Shown in pieces: positions 8,200 to 16,260 of a stretch of DNA of 48,756 bases. The stretch spans positions 1 to 48,756 of the forward strand of contig NZ_LLYB01000086.1 in assembly GCF_001440475.1 (NCBI RefSeq), read 5' to 3'. A model generated the notes under the pieces. That model was not told the DNA's origin, did not search any database, and was given only the letters and a program-made list of their open reading frames with translations. A program made the position numbers and the translations under genes. The DNA comes from Bradyrhizobium lablabi (lineage in GTDB: Bacteria; Pseudomonadota; Alphaproteobacteria; Rhizobiales; Xanthobacteraceae). Numbering within the stretch: position 1 is the first letter of the stretch; the number at the start of each line of letters is the position of its first letter.

Positions 8200-9219
8200 A
8201 TGAAAAACAGGGTGTGGAGCGCCTGCGCGGGCGCCGCGATGGTTCTCGCCATGGTGCTGCCGGGCGCGGCGGCGCTGGCCCAGCAGAAATCAGAGATTTC
8301 GCTGTCGCGGCAGCCGGGCATTTTCTACATGCCCTCGCACATCATGGAAAAGCACAAGCTGATCGAGAAGCACGCAGCCTCTCTCGGCGTGCCCGGCGTG
8401 ACCACGAAATGGATCAACCTGAGCGGCGGCGGCGCCCAGACCGATGCGCTGCTCGCCGGCAGCGTCGATATCCTCAATACCGGAACCGGCAATCTGCTGC
8501 TGCTGTGGGACCGCACCCGCGGCGGCGTCAAGGGCATCGTCGCCACTTCGGCGCAGCCGATGACGCTGATCAGCCGCGATCCGCACATCAAGTCGATCAA
8601 GGATTTCGGCCCGAACGACAAGATCGCGGTGCCGACGGTCAAGGTCTCGACGCAGGCGATCGTGCTGCAGATCGCAGCCGCCGAAGCCTTCGGCGCCGAC
8701 CAGTGGTCGAAGCTCGACGCCAATACGGTGCAGCTCGGCCATCCCGATGCCTATGTCGCCATGACCAATGCGCAGCACGAGGTCCGCAATCACTTCGCCA
8801 TCCCGCCGTTCACCTTCCTCGAACTGAAGAACGTGCCCGGCGCGCATGTGGTGCTGTCCTCGCCGGACGTGATGGGCGGTCCGCTCAGCCAGGCGCAGTT
8901 CTTCACCACGACCAAATTCGCCGACGCCAATCCGAAGATCGTGCAGGCCGTGCGTGATGCCACCAAGGAAGCGCAGGATTTAATCCGCAGCGACACCAAG
9001 GCCGCGGTCGAGATCTACAAGGAGGTCACCGGCGACAAGACCAGCGCCGAGGATCTGCTGGCATGGCTGAAGGAGCCGGGCATGATGGAGTGGAACCTGC
9101 AGCCGCAGGGCACCATGAAGTTCGCCGCCCATCTGTCCAAGGTCGGGACGCTCAAGACCATGCCCAAAGCATGGACCGACTATTACCTGCCGGTCGCGCA
9201 CGACCTGAAGGGCAATTGA
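8200..9219 (+). CDS. ABC transporter substrate-binding protein, NMT1/TauA-like
   Basis: The 339-residue protein carries a Sec signal peptide (about 1-27, ending ALA before QQKSE) and a periplasmic binding protein of the NMT1/SsuA/TauA type: the opening SLSRQPGIFYMPSHIMEKHKL is close to the usual 'ypsh.ifyaPlyvAkekGlf' pattern, followed by GGGAQTDALLAGSVDILNTG. It starts the operon with the ATPase 5 bases and the permease further downstream. The family usually binds sulfonates, nitrate, thiamine precursors or aromatic acids, so its place in a sugar-acid gene cluster is unusual. The GGAGG at 8187-8191 is a good ribosome site. Confidence 0.88.
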   Translation: MKNRVWSACAGAAMVLAMVLPGAAALAQQKSEISLSRQPGIFYMPSHIMEKHKLIEKHAASLGVPGVTTKWINLSGGGAQTDALLAGSVDILNTGTGNLLLLWDRTRGGVKGIVATSAQPMTLISRDPHIKSIKDFGPNDKIAVPTVKVSTQAIVLQIAAAEAFGADQWSKLDANTVQLGHPDAYVAMTNAQHEVRNHFAIPPFTFLELKNVPGAHVVLSSPDVMGGPLSQAQFFTTTKFADANPKIVQAVRDATKEAQDLIRSDTKAAVEIYKEVTGDKTSAEDLLAWLKEPGMMEWNLQPQGTMKFAAHLSKVGTLKTMPKAWTDYYLPVAHDLKGN

Positions 9220-9224
9220 TCGCC

Positions 9225-9989
9225 ATGACCGCGCTTCTCGATGTCAGTGACGTAACGCTGCGCTACAAGACCTCGAGCGCGGTCGTGACCGCGACCGAGC
9301 GGGTCAGCTTCACGGTCGATCGTTCCGACCGCTTCGTGCTGCTCGGCCCCTCCGGTTGCGGCAAGTCGACGCTGTTGAAGGCGGTCGGCGGCTACATGAA
9401 GCCGAGCGAAGGCAAGATGCGCATTGGCGGCCGCGAAATATCCGAGCCTGGCGCCGACCGGATGATGATCTTTCAGGAGTTCGATCAGCTATTGCCGTGG
9501 AAGACGGTGCTGGAAAACGTGATGTTTCCGCTGCTGATGACGCGCCGGCTGCCGCGCAAGGAAGCCGAGGCGCGGGCGCGCGCCTATATCGAGAAGGTCA
9601 GTTTGACCCGCGTCGTTGACTCCTATCCGCACACGCTGTCCGGCGGCATGAAGCAGCGTGTGGCAATCGCGCGCGGCATGGCGATGGAGCCGGATATTCT
9701 CTTGATGGACGAGCCGTTCGCCGCGCTTGACGCGTTGACGCGGCGCACTTGCCAGGACGAATTGCTGCAGCTCTGGGCGGAAACCAAATTCACCGTCCTG
9801 TTCGTCACCCATTCGATCGCGGAAGCAATCAAGATCGGCAATCGCATTTTGCTGCTGTCGCCGCATCCGGGCCGGGTCAAGGCCGAGGTCATCGATGTCG
9901 ATCGGGTATCCAGCGAGGACGGCAGCGCCGCGCGGCTGGAAAAGCAGATCCACGATCTCTTGTTCGCCGACGCCGTGACGGCACATTGA
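9225..9989 (+). CDS. ABC transporter ATP-binding protein (SsuB/TauB-like)
   Basis: The 254-residue ATPase has Walker A GPSGCGKST (41-49), a Q-loop Gln in IFQEFDQLLPW (about 84), signature LSGGMKQR (138-145), Walker B with D162-E163 (ILLMDEPF), and an H-loop in FVTHS. The Q-loop followed by LLPW is typical of the nitrate/sulfonate/taurine importer family. The ATG at 9225 is 5 bases after the binding-protein stop and begins directly at the first strand; the frame is open further upstream but that part overlaps the binding-protein gene and has no homology pattern. Confidence 0.92.
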   Translation: MTALLDVSDVTLRYKTSSAVVTATERVSFTVDRSDRFVLLGPSGCGKSTLLKAVGGYMKPSEGKMRIGGREISEPGADRMMIFQEFDQLLPWKTVLENVMFPLLMTRRLPRKEAEARARAYIEKVSLTRVVDSYPHTLSGGMKQRVAIARGMAMEPDILLMDEPFAALDALTRRTCQDELLQLWAETKFTVLFVTHSIAEAIKIGNRILLLSPHPGRVKAEVIDVDRVSSEDGSAARLEKQIHDLLFADAVTAH

Positions 9990-10000
9990 GGGAGCACGCG

Positions 10001-10864
10001 ATGGGTGAGGCAAAAATCCTGCTGCGCGATGCCGCTGATTTGGCGGCGGTTGTGCCGTCGGAAGTCGAGCGCAAGCTGACGGTGCTGGAGCTGTTGTGGA
10101 ACGACGGCTTCGTTCGCAAATCCGTGATCATCATCTTCCTTGCCGCGGCCTGGGAGATCTACGGCATCGTCCTCGACAATCCGCTGCTGTTTCCGACCTT
10201 CCACGACACTATTCTGACGATGTTCGACAAGGTGCGCGACGGCACCATTCCCTTGCGCGCCTGGGCGTCGCTAAAAGTGCTGTTCATGGGCTATGCCGCC
10301 GGCATCATTCTCGCGGCGATCTTCACGATTCTCGCGATCTCGACCCGGATCGGCACCGACTTTCTCGAAACCATCACGGCGATGTTCAATCCCTTGCCCG
10401 CGATTGCGCTGCTGCCGCTGGCGTTGATCTGGTTCGGGCTTGGCAATGGCAGCCTGGTTTTCGTGCTGATCCACTCGGTGCTGTGGCCGGTCGCGCTCAA
10501 CACCCATTCCGGCTTCAAGAGCGTGTCGAATACGCTGCGCATGGTCGGCCGCAATTACGGCCTGCGCGGCCTGCCTTATGTCGCGCGCATTCTGATCCCG
10601 GCCGCCTTCGGCTCGATCCTGACCGGCCTGAAAATTGGCTGGGCGTTCGCCTGGCGCACGCTGATCGCCGCCGAACTCGTGTTCGGCGTGTCGTCGGGAC
10701 AGGGCGGTCTCGGCTGGTTCATCTTCGAGAACCGCAATCTGCTCGATATTCCCGCCGTGTTCGCTGGCCTGTTGACCGTGATCGTGATTGGTCTGATCGT
10801 GGAGAACCTGATCTTCCGCACCATCGAGCGCAACACCGTCCAGAAATGGGGCACCCAGTCATGA
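10001..10864 (+). CDS. ABC transporter permease (SsuC/TauC-like)
   Basis: The 287-residue membrane protein has about six hydrophobic segments (starting near residues 40, 90, 120, 155, 205 and 255) and the cytoplasmic EAA-type loop NYGLRGLPYVARILIPAAFG that contacts the ATPase. GGGAG precedes the ATG at 10001. With the two upstream genes it completes an importer of the NMT1/SsuABC type. Its stop overlaps the start of the dehydratase gene by four bases (ATGA), which ties transport to the catabolic enzymes. Confidence 0.9.
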   Translation: MGEAKILLRDAADLAAVVPSEVERKLTVLELLWNDGFVRKSVIIIFLAAAWEIYGIVLDNPLLFPTFHDTILTMFDKVRDGTIPLRAWASLKVLFMGYAAGIILAAIFTILAISTRIGTDFLETITAMFNPLPAIALLPLALIWFGLGNGSLVFVLIHSVLWPVALNTHSGFKSVSNTLRMVGRNYGLRGLPYVARILIPAAFGSILTGLKIGWAFAWRTLIAAELVFGVSSGQGGLGWFIFENRNLLDIPAVFAGLLTVIVIGLIVENLIFRTIERNTVQKWGTQS

Positions 10865-12597
10865 GCAGCAAGAAGAACCCCGCCGACCTCCGCAGCGCTC
10901 GCTGGTTTGCGCCCGACGATCTCCGCGCCTTCGGCCATCGCTCGCGCGCGATGCAAATGGGTTATGCGCCGGAAGAGTGGAAGGGGCGGCCTGTCATCGC
11001 GATCCTCAATACCTGGTCGGATGCGCAGCCCTGTCACATGCACTTCAAGAGCCGCGTCGACGACGTCAAGCGCGGCATCCTGATGGCGGGCGGCTTTCCG
11101 ATGGAATTACCGGCGCTGTCGCTGTCGGAATCGTTTCTGAAGCCGACCACCATGCTCTATCGCAACATGCTGGCGATGGACGCCGAGGAATTGCTGCGCG
11201 GCCATCCCGTCGACGGCGTCGTGCTGATGGGCGGCTGCGACAAGACCACGCCAGGCCTTTTGTTGGGCGCGACCAGCATGGGGCTGCCGACGATCTATCT
11301 GCCGGCGGGGCCGATGCTGCGCGGCAACTGGAAGGGCAAGACGCTGGGCTCCGGCTCGGACGCCTGGAAATACTGGGACGAGCGGCGCGCCGGCAAGATT
11401 TCCGACAAGGACTGGGTCGATGTCGAAGCCGGCATCGCCCGCAGCTACGGCACCTGCATGACCATGGGCACGGCGTCGACCATGACGGCGATCGCGGAAT
11501 CGATCGGCATGACTTTGCCCGGCGCCTCCTCGATTCCCGCCGCCGATGCCGGCCACATCCGCATGGCGTCCGAATGCGGCCGACGGATTGTCGAAATGGT
11601 GTGGGAAGACTTGACGCCGGAGAAGATCCAGACCCGCAAAGCGTTCGAGAACGCGATCACGGTCGCGATGGCGATGGGCTGCTCAACCAATGCGATCATC
11701 CATCTGATCGCGCAGGCGCGCCGCGCAGGCCAGGATATCGTGCTCGACGATTTCGAGAAGGCGAGCCGCAAGGTGCCCGTGATCGCCAATGTGCGGCCGA
11801 GCGGCGATAAATATCTGATGGAGGATTTCTTCTATGCCGGCGGCCTGCCCGGCTTGATGAGCCGCATCAGGGAGCATCTGCATCTCGACGTCATGACTGT
11901 CACCGGCCAGACGCTCGGTGACAACATCGCCCGCGCCGAGGTCTATAATGACGACGTCATCCGCACCGTGATGGATCCGATCTACAGGGAGGGCGCGCTG
12001 GCCGTACTCAAGGGCAATCTCGCGCCCGATGGCTGCGTGATCAAGCCCAGCGCCTGCGAGCCGCGCTTTCTCAAGCACACCGGGCCGGCGCTGGTGTTCG
12101 ACGATTATCCCTCGATGAAGAAGGCGATCGACGATCCCAATCTGGATGTCACCGCCGATCACGTCCTGATTCTGCGCAACGCCGGCCCGCAGGGCGGCCC
12201 CGGCATGCCGGAATGGGGCATGTTGCCGATCCCGACCAAACTGGTGAAGCAGGGCGTACGCGACATGGTGCGATTGTCGGACGCGCGCATGAGCGGCACC
12301 AGCTACGGCGCCTGCATCCTGCACGTCTCGCCGGAATCCTATGTCGGCGGGCCGCTTGCGCTGGTGCGCACCGGCGACAAGATCACGCTCGACGTCAACG
12401 CGCGCACCATCAACCTCGATGTACCGGAGGCGGAGTTGGCCAAACGCCGCGCCGAATGGAAGGCGCCGGAGCCGCGCTACGAGCGCGGCTATGGCTGGAT
12501 GTTCACCCGCCACATCAAGCAGGCTAACGAAGGCTGCGATTTCGATTTCCTGGAGACCGGGTTTGGAGCGCCGGTCAGCGAGCCGTCGATTTACTAA
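10861..12597 (+). CDS. Sugar-acid dehydratase, IlvD/EDD family
   Basis: The 578-residue protein belongs to the dihydroxy-acid/6-phosphogluconate dehydratase family, Fe-S enzymes that turn sugar acids into 2-keto-3-deoxy acids. Cysteines in the family cluster positions are C58 (TWSDAQPCH), C126 (GGCDKTTP) and C199 (GTCMTMGTAST). Length and the RSARWFAPDD N-terminus with a GILNTWSD-like ILNTWSD motif fit the pentonate/hexonate dehydratases rather than IlvD of valine synthesis; L-arabinonate dehydratase is a similar size. It is translationally coupled to the permease and followed by lactonase, RraA-like and aldehyde dehydrogenase genes. I infer an aldonate substrate but cannot name the sugar. 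Confidence 0.85.
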   Translation: MSSKKNPADLRSARWFAPDDLRAFGHRSRAMQMGYAPEEWKGRPVIAILNTWSDAQPCHMHFKSRVDDVKRGILMAGGFPMELPALSLSESFLKPTTMLYRNMLAMDAEELLRGHPVDGVVLMGGCDKTTPGLLLGATSMGLPTIYLPAGPMLRGNWKGKTLGSGSDAWKYWDERRAGKISDKDWVDVEAGIARSYGTCMTMGTASTMTAIAESIGMTLPGASSIPAADAGHIRMASECGRRIVEMVWEDLTPEKIQTRKAFENAITVAMAMGCSTNAIIHLIAQARRAGQDIVLDDFEKASRKVPVIANVRPSGDKYLMEDFFYAGGLPGLMSRIREHLHLDVMTVTGQTLGDNIARAEVYNDDVIRTVMDPIYREGALAVLKGNLAPDGCVIKPSACEPRFLKHTGPALVFDDYPSMKKAIDDPNLDVTADHVLILRNAGPQGGPGMPEWGMLPIPTKLVKQGVRDMVRLSDARMSGTSYGACILHVSPESYVGGPLALVRTGDKITLDVNARTINLDVPEAELAKRRAEWKAPEPRYERGYGWMFTRHIKQANEGCDFDFLETGFGAPVSEPSIY

Positions 12598-12601
12598 CCG
12601 C

Positions 12602-12713
12602 CGTCATTGCGAGCGCAGCGAAGCAATCCATCTCACCGCGCAAAGAAAGAATGGATTGCTTCGTCGGTTCACTCCCTTGCACAAACATTTTACGTTTGTT
12701 GCAGGCAATGACG
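12602..12713 (+). repeat. Dispersed palindromic repeat (CGTCATTGC / GCAATGACG type)
   Basis: Outer arms CGTCATTGC (12602-12610) and GCAATGACG (12705-12713) enclose AAGCAATCCAT (12621-12631) paired with ATGGATTGCTT (12651-12661). Further copies occur at 25010 and 48658. An inner CAAAC...GTTTG hairpin is also present. It sits between the dehydratase and lactonase genes and would form a long stem-loop in the mRNA. Confidence 0.85.
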
Positions 12714-12767
12714 CGGATAGACGAAGAGCCGAGACCAAACAAAAAGCATCACAGGGGAGGACGACCA

Positions 12768-13859
12768 ATGACCATGACTCGACGCAACCTGCTCGCTGGC
12801 GCAGGAGCCGCTGCCGCTTCCGCGCTTGTCGCGCGCACCGCCGGCGCGCAATCGTTCCCGTTCACGCCGAACCAGCGCTACCCCGATCCGGCGGTGCAGA
12901 TCCTCGATCCGAGCTTTGCAAAATACCGGATCTATTCCTCGACCGTCGAGCAGGTCGCGACCGGCATGCGCTGGGCCGAAGGCCCGGCCTACTTTCCCGA
13001 GGGTGGCTATCTCCTGTTCTCCGACATTCCCAACAACCGCATCATGAAGTTCGACGAGAAGACCAACCAGACCTCGGTCTTCCGCGCCAATGCCAACTAC
13101 GCCAACGGCAACGCCCGCGACCGCCAGGGCCGGCTCGTCACCTGCGAACATTCGGTCACCCGCCGCATCACCCGGACTGAAAAGGACGGCAAGATCACCG
13201 TGCTGGCCGACAAGTTCGAGGGCAAGCGGCTGAACGCGCCGAACGACATCGTGGTGAAGTCCGACGACACCATCTGGTTCACCGATCCCTTGTTCGGCAT
13301 CAATGGCGAGTGGGAAGGCAAGAAGGAAAAGCCCGAGCAGGCCACCACCAACGTCTACCGCCTGACCAAGGACGGCAAGCTCGCGGCCGTCATTACCGAT
13401 ATCGTCAATCCCAACGGGCTGGCGTTCTCGCCCGACGAGAAGAAGCTCTATGTCGTGGAGTGGAAGGGCACGCCGAACCGCAGCATCTGGAGCTTTGACG
13501 TCAATGACGACGGCACGGTCGGCAACAAGACCAAGCTGATCGATGCCGCCGACCAGGGCGCACTCGACGGTTTCCGCGTCGACCGTGACGGCAATCTGTG
13601 GTGCGGCTGGGGCTCCAACGGCGCGCTGCAATCCGAGCCGACCGAGGCCGGCGGCCGAAAGGTGTTCCAGCTCAAGGGCAAGTCGGAAGATCTCGACGGC
13701 GTCATGGTGTTCAGTGCGGCCGGCAAGCCGCTCGCCCATATCCGCCTGCCGGAACGCTGCGCCAATCTCACCTTCGGCGGCCCGAAGAACAACCGCCTCT
13801 ATATGACGAGCTGCCACTCGGTCTACGCGCTGTATGTGGAGTCGCACGGGGCGGTTTGA
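12768..13859 (+). CDS. SMP-30/gluconolactonase family protein with Tat-like signal
   Basis: The 363-residue protein begins with a twin-arginine-like leader (TRRNLLAG, then an Ala-rich core and AGAQS), followed by a six-bladed propeller of the SMP-30/gluconolactonase/LRE type. Candidate metal ligands are E71 (AEGPAYF), N159 (APNDIV) and the Asp of LDGFRVDRDGNLW. It would open a sugar lactone to the acid in the periplasm, supplying the substrate for the dehydratase upstream. The ATG at 12768 follows AGGGGAGG at 12753-12760. It is longer than cytosolic SMP-30 (about 300 residues) because of the leader and an N-terminal extension. Confidence 0.87.
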   Translation: MTMTRRNLLAGAGAAAASALVARTAGAQSFPFTPNQRYPDPAVQILDPSFAKYRIYSSTVEQVATGMRWAEGPAYFPEGGYLLFSDIPNNRIMKFDEKTNQTSVFRANANYANGNARDRQGRLVTCEHSVTRRITRTEKDGKITVLADKFEGKRLNAPNDIVVKSDDTIWFTDPLFGINGEWEGKKEKPEQATTNVYRLTKDGKLAAVITDIVNPNGLAFSPDEKKLYVVEWKGTPNRSIWSFDVNDDGTVGNKTKLIDAADQGALDGFRVDRDGNLWCGWGSNGALQSEPTEAGGRKVFQLKGKSEDLDGVMVFSAAGKPLAHIRLPERCANLTFGGPKNNRLYMTSCHSVYALYVESHGAV

Positions 13860-13870
13860 ACAAGCAACAT

Positions 13871-13912
13871 CGTCGTTCCGGGACGCAGCGCTTCATGCGC
13901 CTCGGAATGACG
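13871..13912 (+). repeat. Short palindromic repeat (CGTCGTTCCG / CGGAATGACG)
   Basis: CGTCGTTCCG (13871-13880) and CGGAATGACG (13903-13912) form an almost perfect hairpin just after the lactonase stop and 10 bases before the RraA-like gene. It is of the short dispersed type common in Bradyrhizobium genomes. Confidence 0.6.
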
Positions 13913-13922
13913 AACAACTGGG

Positions 13923-14651
13923 ATGCATGAAATGACAAAACTGAGCGACGCCACCCGCAACAAACTCAAGACCGTCTCCACCGCCACCGTCGCCACCGCG
14001 CTGTTCAAGCGCGGCTTCCGCATCCAGATGATTCAGGACGTGCATCCGCTCGGCCCGAACCAACCGGTGCTGGTCGGCGAAGCCTTCACGCTGCGCTACA
14101 TGCCGGCGCGCGAGGACCTCAACAAGATCGACGTGTTCCGCGACCGCGGCCATCCGCAGCGCAAGGCGGTTGAGGATTGCCCGCCCGGCGCGGTGCTGGT
14201 GATGGACAGCCGCAAGGACGCCCGGGCCGCATCCGCCGGTGCCATCCTGGTGACGCGGCTGATGCAGCGCGGCTGCGCCGGCGTGATCACCGATGGCGGC
14301 TTTCGCGATTCGTCTGAGATCGCCAATCTCGGCTTTCCTGCCTATCACCATCGCCCGAGCGCGCCGACCAATCTCACGCTGCATCAGGCGATCGAGATCA
14401 ACGTGCCGATCGGCTGCGGCGACGCGCCGGTGTTTCCCGGCGACGTCATTCTCGGCGACAGCGATGGCGTGATCGTGATCCCCGCGCATCTGGCGGACGA
14501 GATCGCCGACGAGGCGGTCGAGATGACCGCATTCGAGGATTTTGTTACCGAGGAGGTGCGCAAGGGCCGCAGCATCTTGGGACTCTATCCCGCGACCGAC
14601 GAGCAAACGCTGAAGGATTTTGCTGTTTGGCGCAAGGCCAACGGACGATAG
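13923..14651 (+). CDS. RraA-like protein, possible 2-keto acid aldolase
   Basis: The 242-residue product belongs to the RraA / 4-hydroxy-4-methyl-2-oxoglutarate aldolase fold family (about 15-230), with the conserved R128-D129 pair in TDGGFRDSSEI and GAILVTRLMQRGCAG before it. Some members inhibit RNase E, others are class II pyruvate aldolases or oxaloacetate decarboxylases. In this sugar-acid cluster no other aldolase or 2-keto-3-deoxy-acid dehydratase is visible, so an aldolase role is the simplest reading. Two ATGs (13923 and 13932) are possible and neither has a strong ribosome site. Confidence 0.8.
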   Translation: MHEMTKLSDATRNKLKTVSTATVATALFKRGFRIQMIQDVHPLGPNQPVLVGEAFTLRYMPAREDLNKIDVFRDRGHPQRKAVEDCPPGAVLVMDSRKDARAASAGAILVTRLMQRGCAGVITDGGFRDSSEIANLGFPAYHHRPSAPTNLTLHQAIEINVPIGCGDAPVFPGDVILGDSDGVIVIPAHLADEIADEAVEMTAFEDFVTEEVRKGRSILGLYPATDEQTLKDFAVWRKANGR

Positions 14652-14705
14652 TCTTCTATTCCGGGACGCGGTATCCAAAACGACGTAACAGTGGAGAAAC
14701 CAGCC

Positions 14706-16148
14706 ATGCTCATGTTCAACAATCTGATCGACGGCGAATGGTTGTCCGATGGTGCTCGCGCGCCGAACGTCAATCCATCCGATACCAAGGACATCGTCGG
14801 CGAAGCCGTGCGCGGCACGCGTGCGCAAGCCGAGGCTGCGATTGCGGCTGCCAAAGCGGCGTTTCCGGCATGGTCGCGATCGACGCCGCAAGCGCGCTAC
14901 GACATCCTGAAAAAGGCGTCGGACGAAATCCTGGCCCGCAAGGACGAACTGGGCCGGCTGTTGTCGCGCGAGGAAGGCAAGACGCTGCCGGAAGGCGTCG
15001 GCGAAGTCGCGCGCGCCGGCCAGATCTTTGCGTTCTTTGCCGGCGAATGCCTGCGGATGGCCGGTGAGAAACTCGCCTCCGTGCGCCCCGGCATCGACAT
15101 CGAGATTACGCGCGAAGCGCTGGGCGTTGTCGGCCTGATCACGCCGTGGAATTTCCCGATCGCCATTCCGGCCTGGAAGATCGCCCCGGCATTGGCCTAT
15201 GGCAATACCGTGGTGATCAAGCCCGCTGATCTTGTTCCGGGCTCGACCTGGGCGCTGGTCGATATCCTGCATCGCGCGGGCCTGCCCAAGGGCGTGCTCA
15301 ACCTCGTGATCGGGCGCGGCTCGGAGGTCGGCGCGGTCCTGCTGGAGCATCCCGATGTTGCCGCGATCAGCTTCACCGGCTCGGTGGCCACCGGCCAGAA
15401 GGTGGCGGCGGCCTGCATCGCCTCGCGGCCGATGAAGAAGTTTCAGCTCGAGATGGGCGGTAAGAATCCGCTGGTCGTGCTCGACGACGCGGATCTGAAG
15501 GTCGCCGTGGAATGCGCCGCCAACAGCGCGTTCTTTTCCACCGGCCAGCGCTGCACCGCCGCCTCGCGGCTGATCGTCACCGCCGGCATTCACGACAAAT
15601 TCGTCGAGGCCCTAACCGAGCGGATGCGCGGCCTGAAGGTCGATGACGCGGTGAAGGCCGGTACCGATATCGGCCCCGTTGTCGATCAGAGCCAGCTCGA
15701 TCAGGATCTCAAATATATCAGCATCGGCAAGGACGAAGGCGCCAAGCTCGCCTTTGGCGGCGAGCGGCTCAACCGCGAGGCGCCTGGCTTCTACCTGCAG
15801 CCGGCGTTGTTCACCGATGTGAGCAACAAGATGCGGATCGCGCGCGAGGAGATCTTTGGGCCGGTGGCCGCCGTCATCCGGGTCAAGGATTATGCCGAAG
15901 CGCTGGCGACCGCGAATGACACCGATTTCGGCCTGTCATCTGGCATCTGCACCACCAGCCTGAAGTACGCCAGCGACTACAAGCGCAATTCCGAAGCCGG
16001 CATGGTGATGGTCAATCTGCCGATCGCCGGCGTCGATTACCACGTGCCGTTCGGTGGCCGAAAAGGCTCCAGCTTCGGCGCCCGCGAGCAGGGCCGCTAT
16101 GCCGCCGAATTTTATACGACGGTGAAGACGGCCTACACGATGCCGTGA
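14706..16148 (+). CDS. Aldehyde dehydrogenase, semialdehyde dehydrogenase type
   Basis: The 480-residue NAD(P)-dependent enzyme has PWNF with N149, the cofactor loop FTGSVATG (223-230), the general base E249 (LEMGGKN) and the nucleophile C283 (STGQRCTA). The end, with NLPIAGVDYHVPFGG and then REQG, is like 2-ketoglutarate semialdehyde (2,5-dioxovalerate) dehydrogenases such as Bacillus YcbD. It could oxidise 2-ketoglutarate semialdehyde, or glycolaldehyde if the route uses an aldolase. The ATG at 14706 has GGAG about 9 bases upstream; a GTG at 14691 would add 5 residues. It is the last gene of the cluster. Confidence 0.88.
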   Translation: MLMFNNLIDGEWLSDGARAPNVNPSDTKDIVGEAVRGTRAQAEAAIAAAKAAFPAWSRSTPQARYDILKKASDEILARKDELGRLLSREEGKTLPEGVGEVARAGQIFAFFAGECLRMAGEKLASVRPGIDIEITREALGVVGLITPWNFPIAIPAWKIAPALAYGNTVVIKPADLVPGSTWALVDILHRAGLPKGVLNLVIGRGSEVGAVLLEHPDVAAISFTGSVATGQKVAAACIASRPMKKFQLEMGGKNPLVVLDDADLKVAVECAANSAFFSTGQRCTAASRLIVTAGIHDKFVEALTERMRGLKVDDAVKAGTDIGPVVDQSQLDQDLKYISIGKDEGAKLAFGGERLNREAPGFYLQPALFTDVSNKMRIAREEIFGPVAAVIRVKDYAEALATANDTDFGLSSGICTTSLKYASDYKRNSEAGMVMVNLPIAGVDYHVPFGGRKGSSFGAREQGRYAAEFYTTVKTAYTMP

Positions 16149-16175
16149 GGTGATGATTCAGGTGTTGTCGCTATG

Positions 16176-16197
16176 GGCGCGTGGCCAGCCACGCGCC
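16176..16197 (+). terminator. GC-rich hairpin after the aldehyde dehydrogenase gene
   Basis: GGCGCGTGG (16176-16184) and CCACGCGCC (16189-16197) make a perfect 9-bp stem with a 4-base loop, 27 bases after the stop codon. There is no U-tract, so it may stop transcription weakly or protect the 3' end. It lies between two convergent genes. Confidence 0.45.
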
Positions 16198-16260
16198 GCC
16201 ATGCCTAAATGAAGTCCCGTCTGATCGTACTCAGATAATCCTCAGTCCATTGGATTCAAT

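Noticed and set aside
13893..15593. 566-codon open frame on the minus strand across the RraA and aldehyde dehydrogenase genes
   Set aside because: It is antisense to two well-supported genes, is His/Arg/Asp/Ala-rich as expected from the reverse of GC-rich codons, and has no domain pattern.
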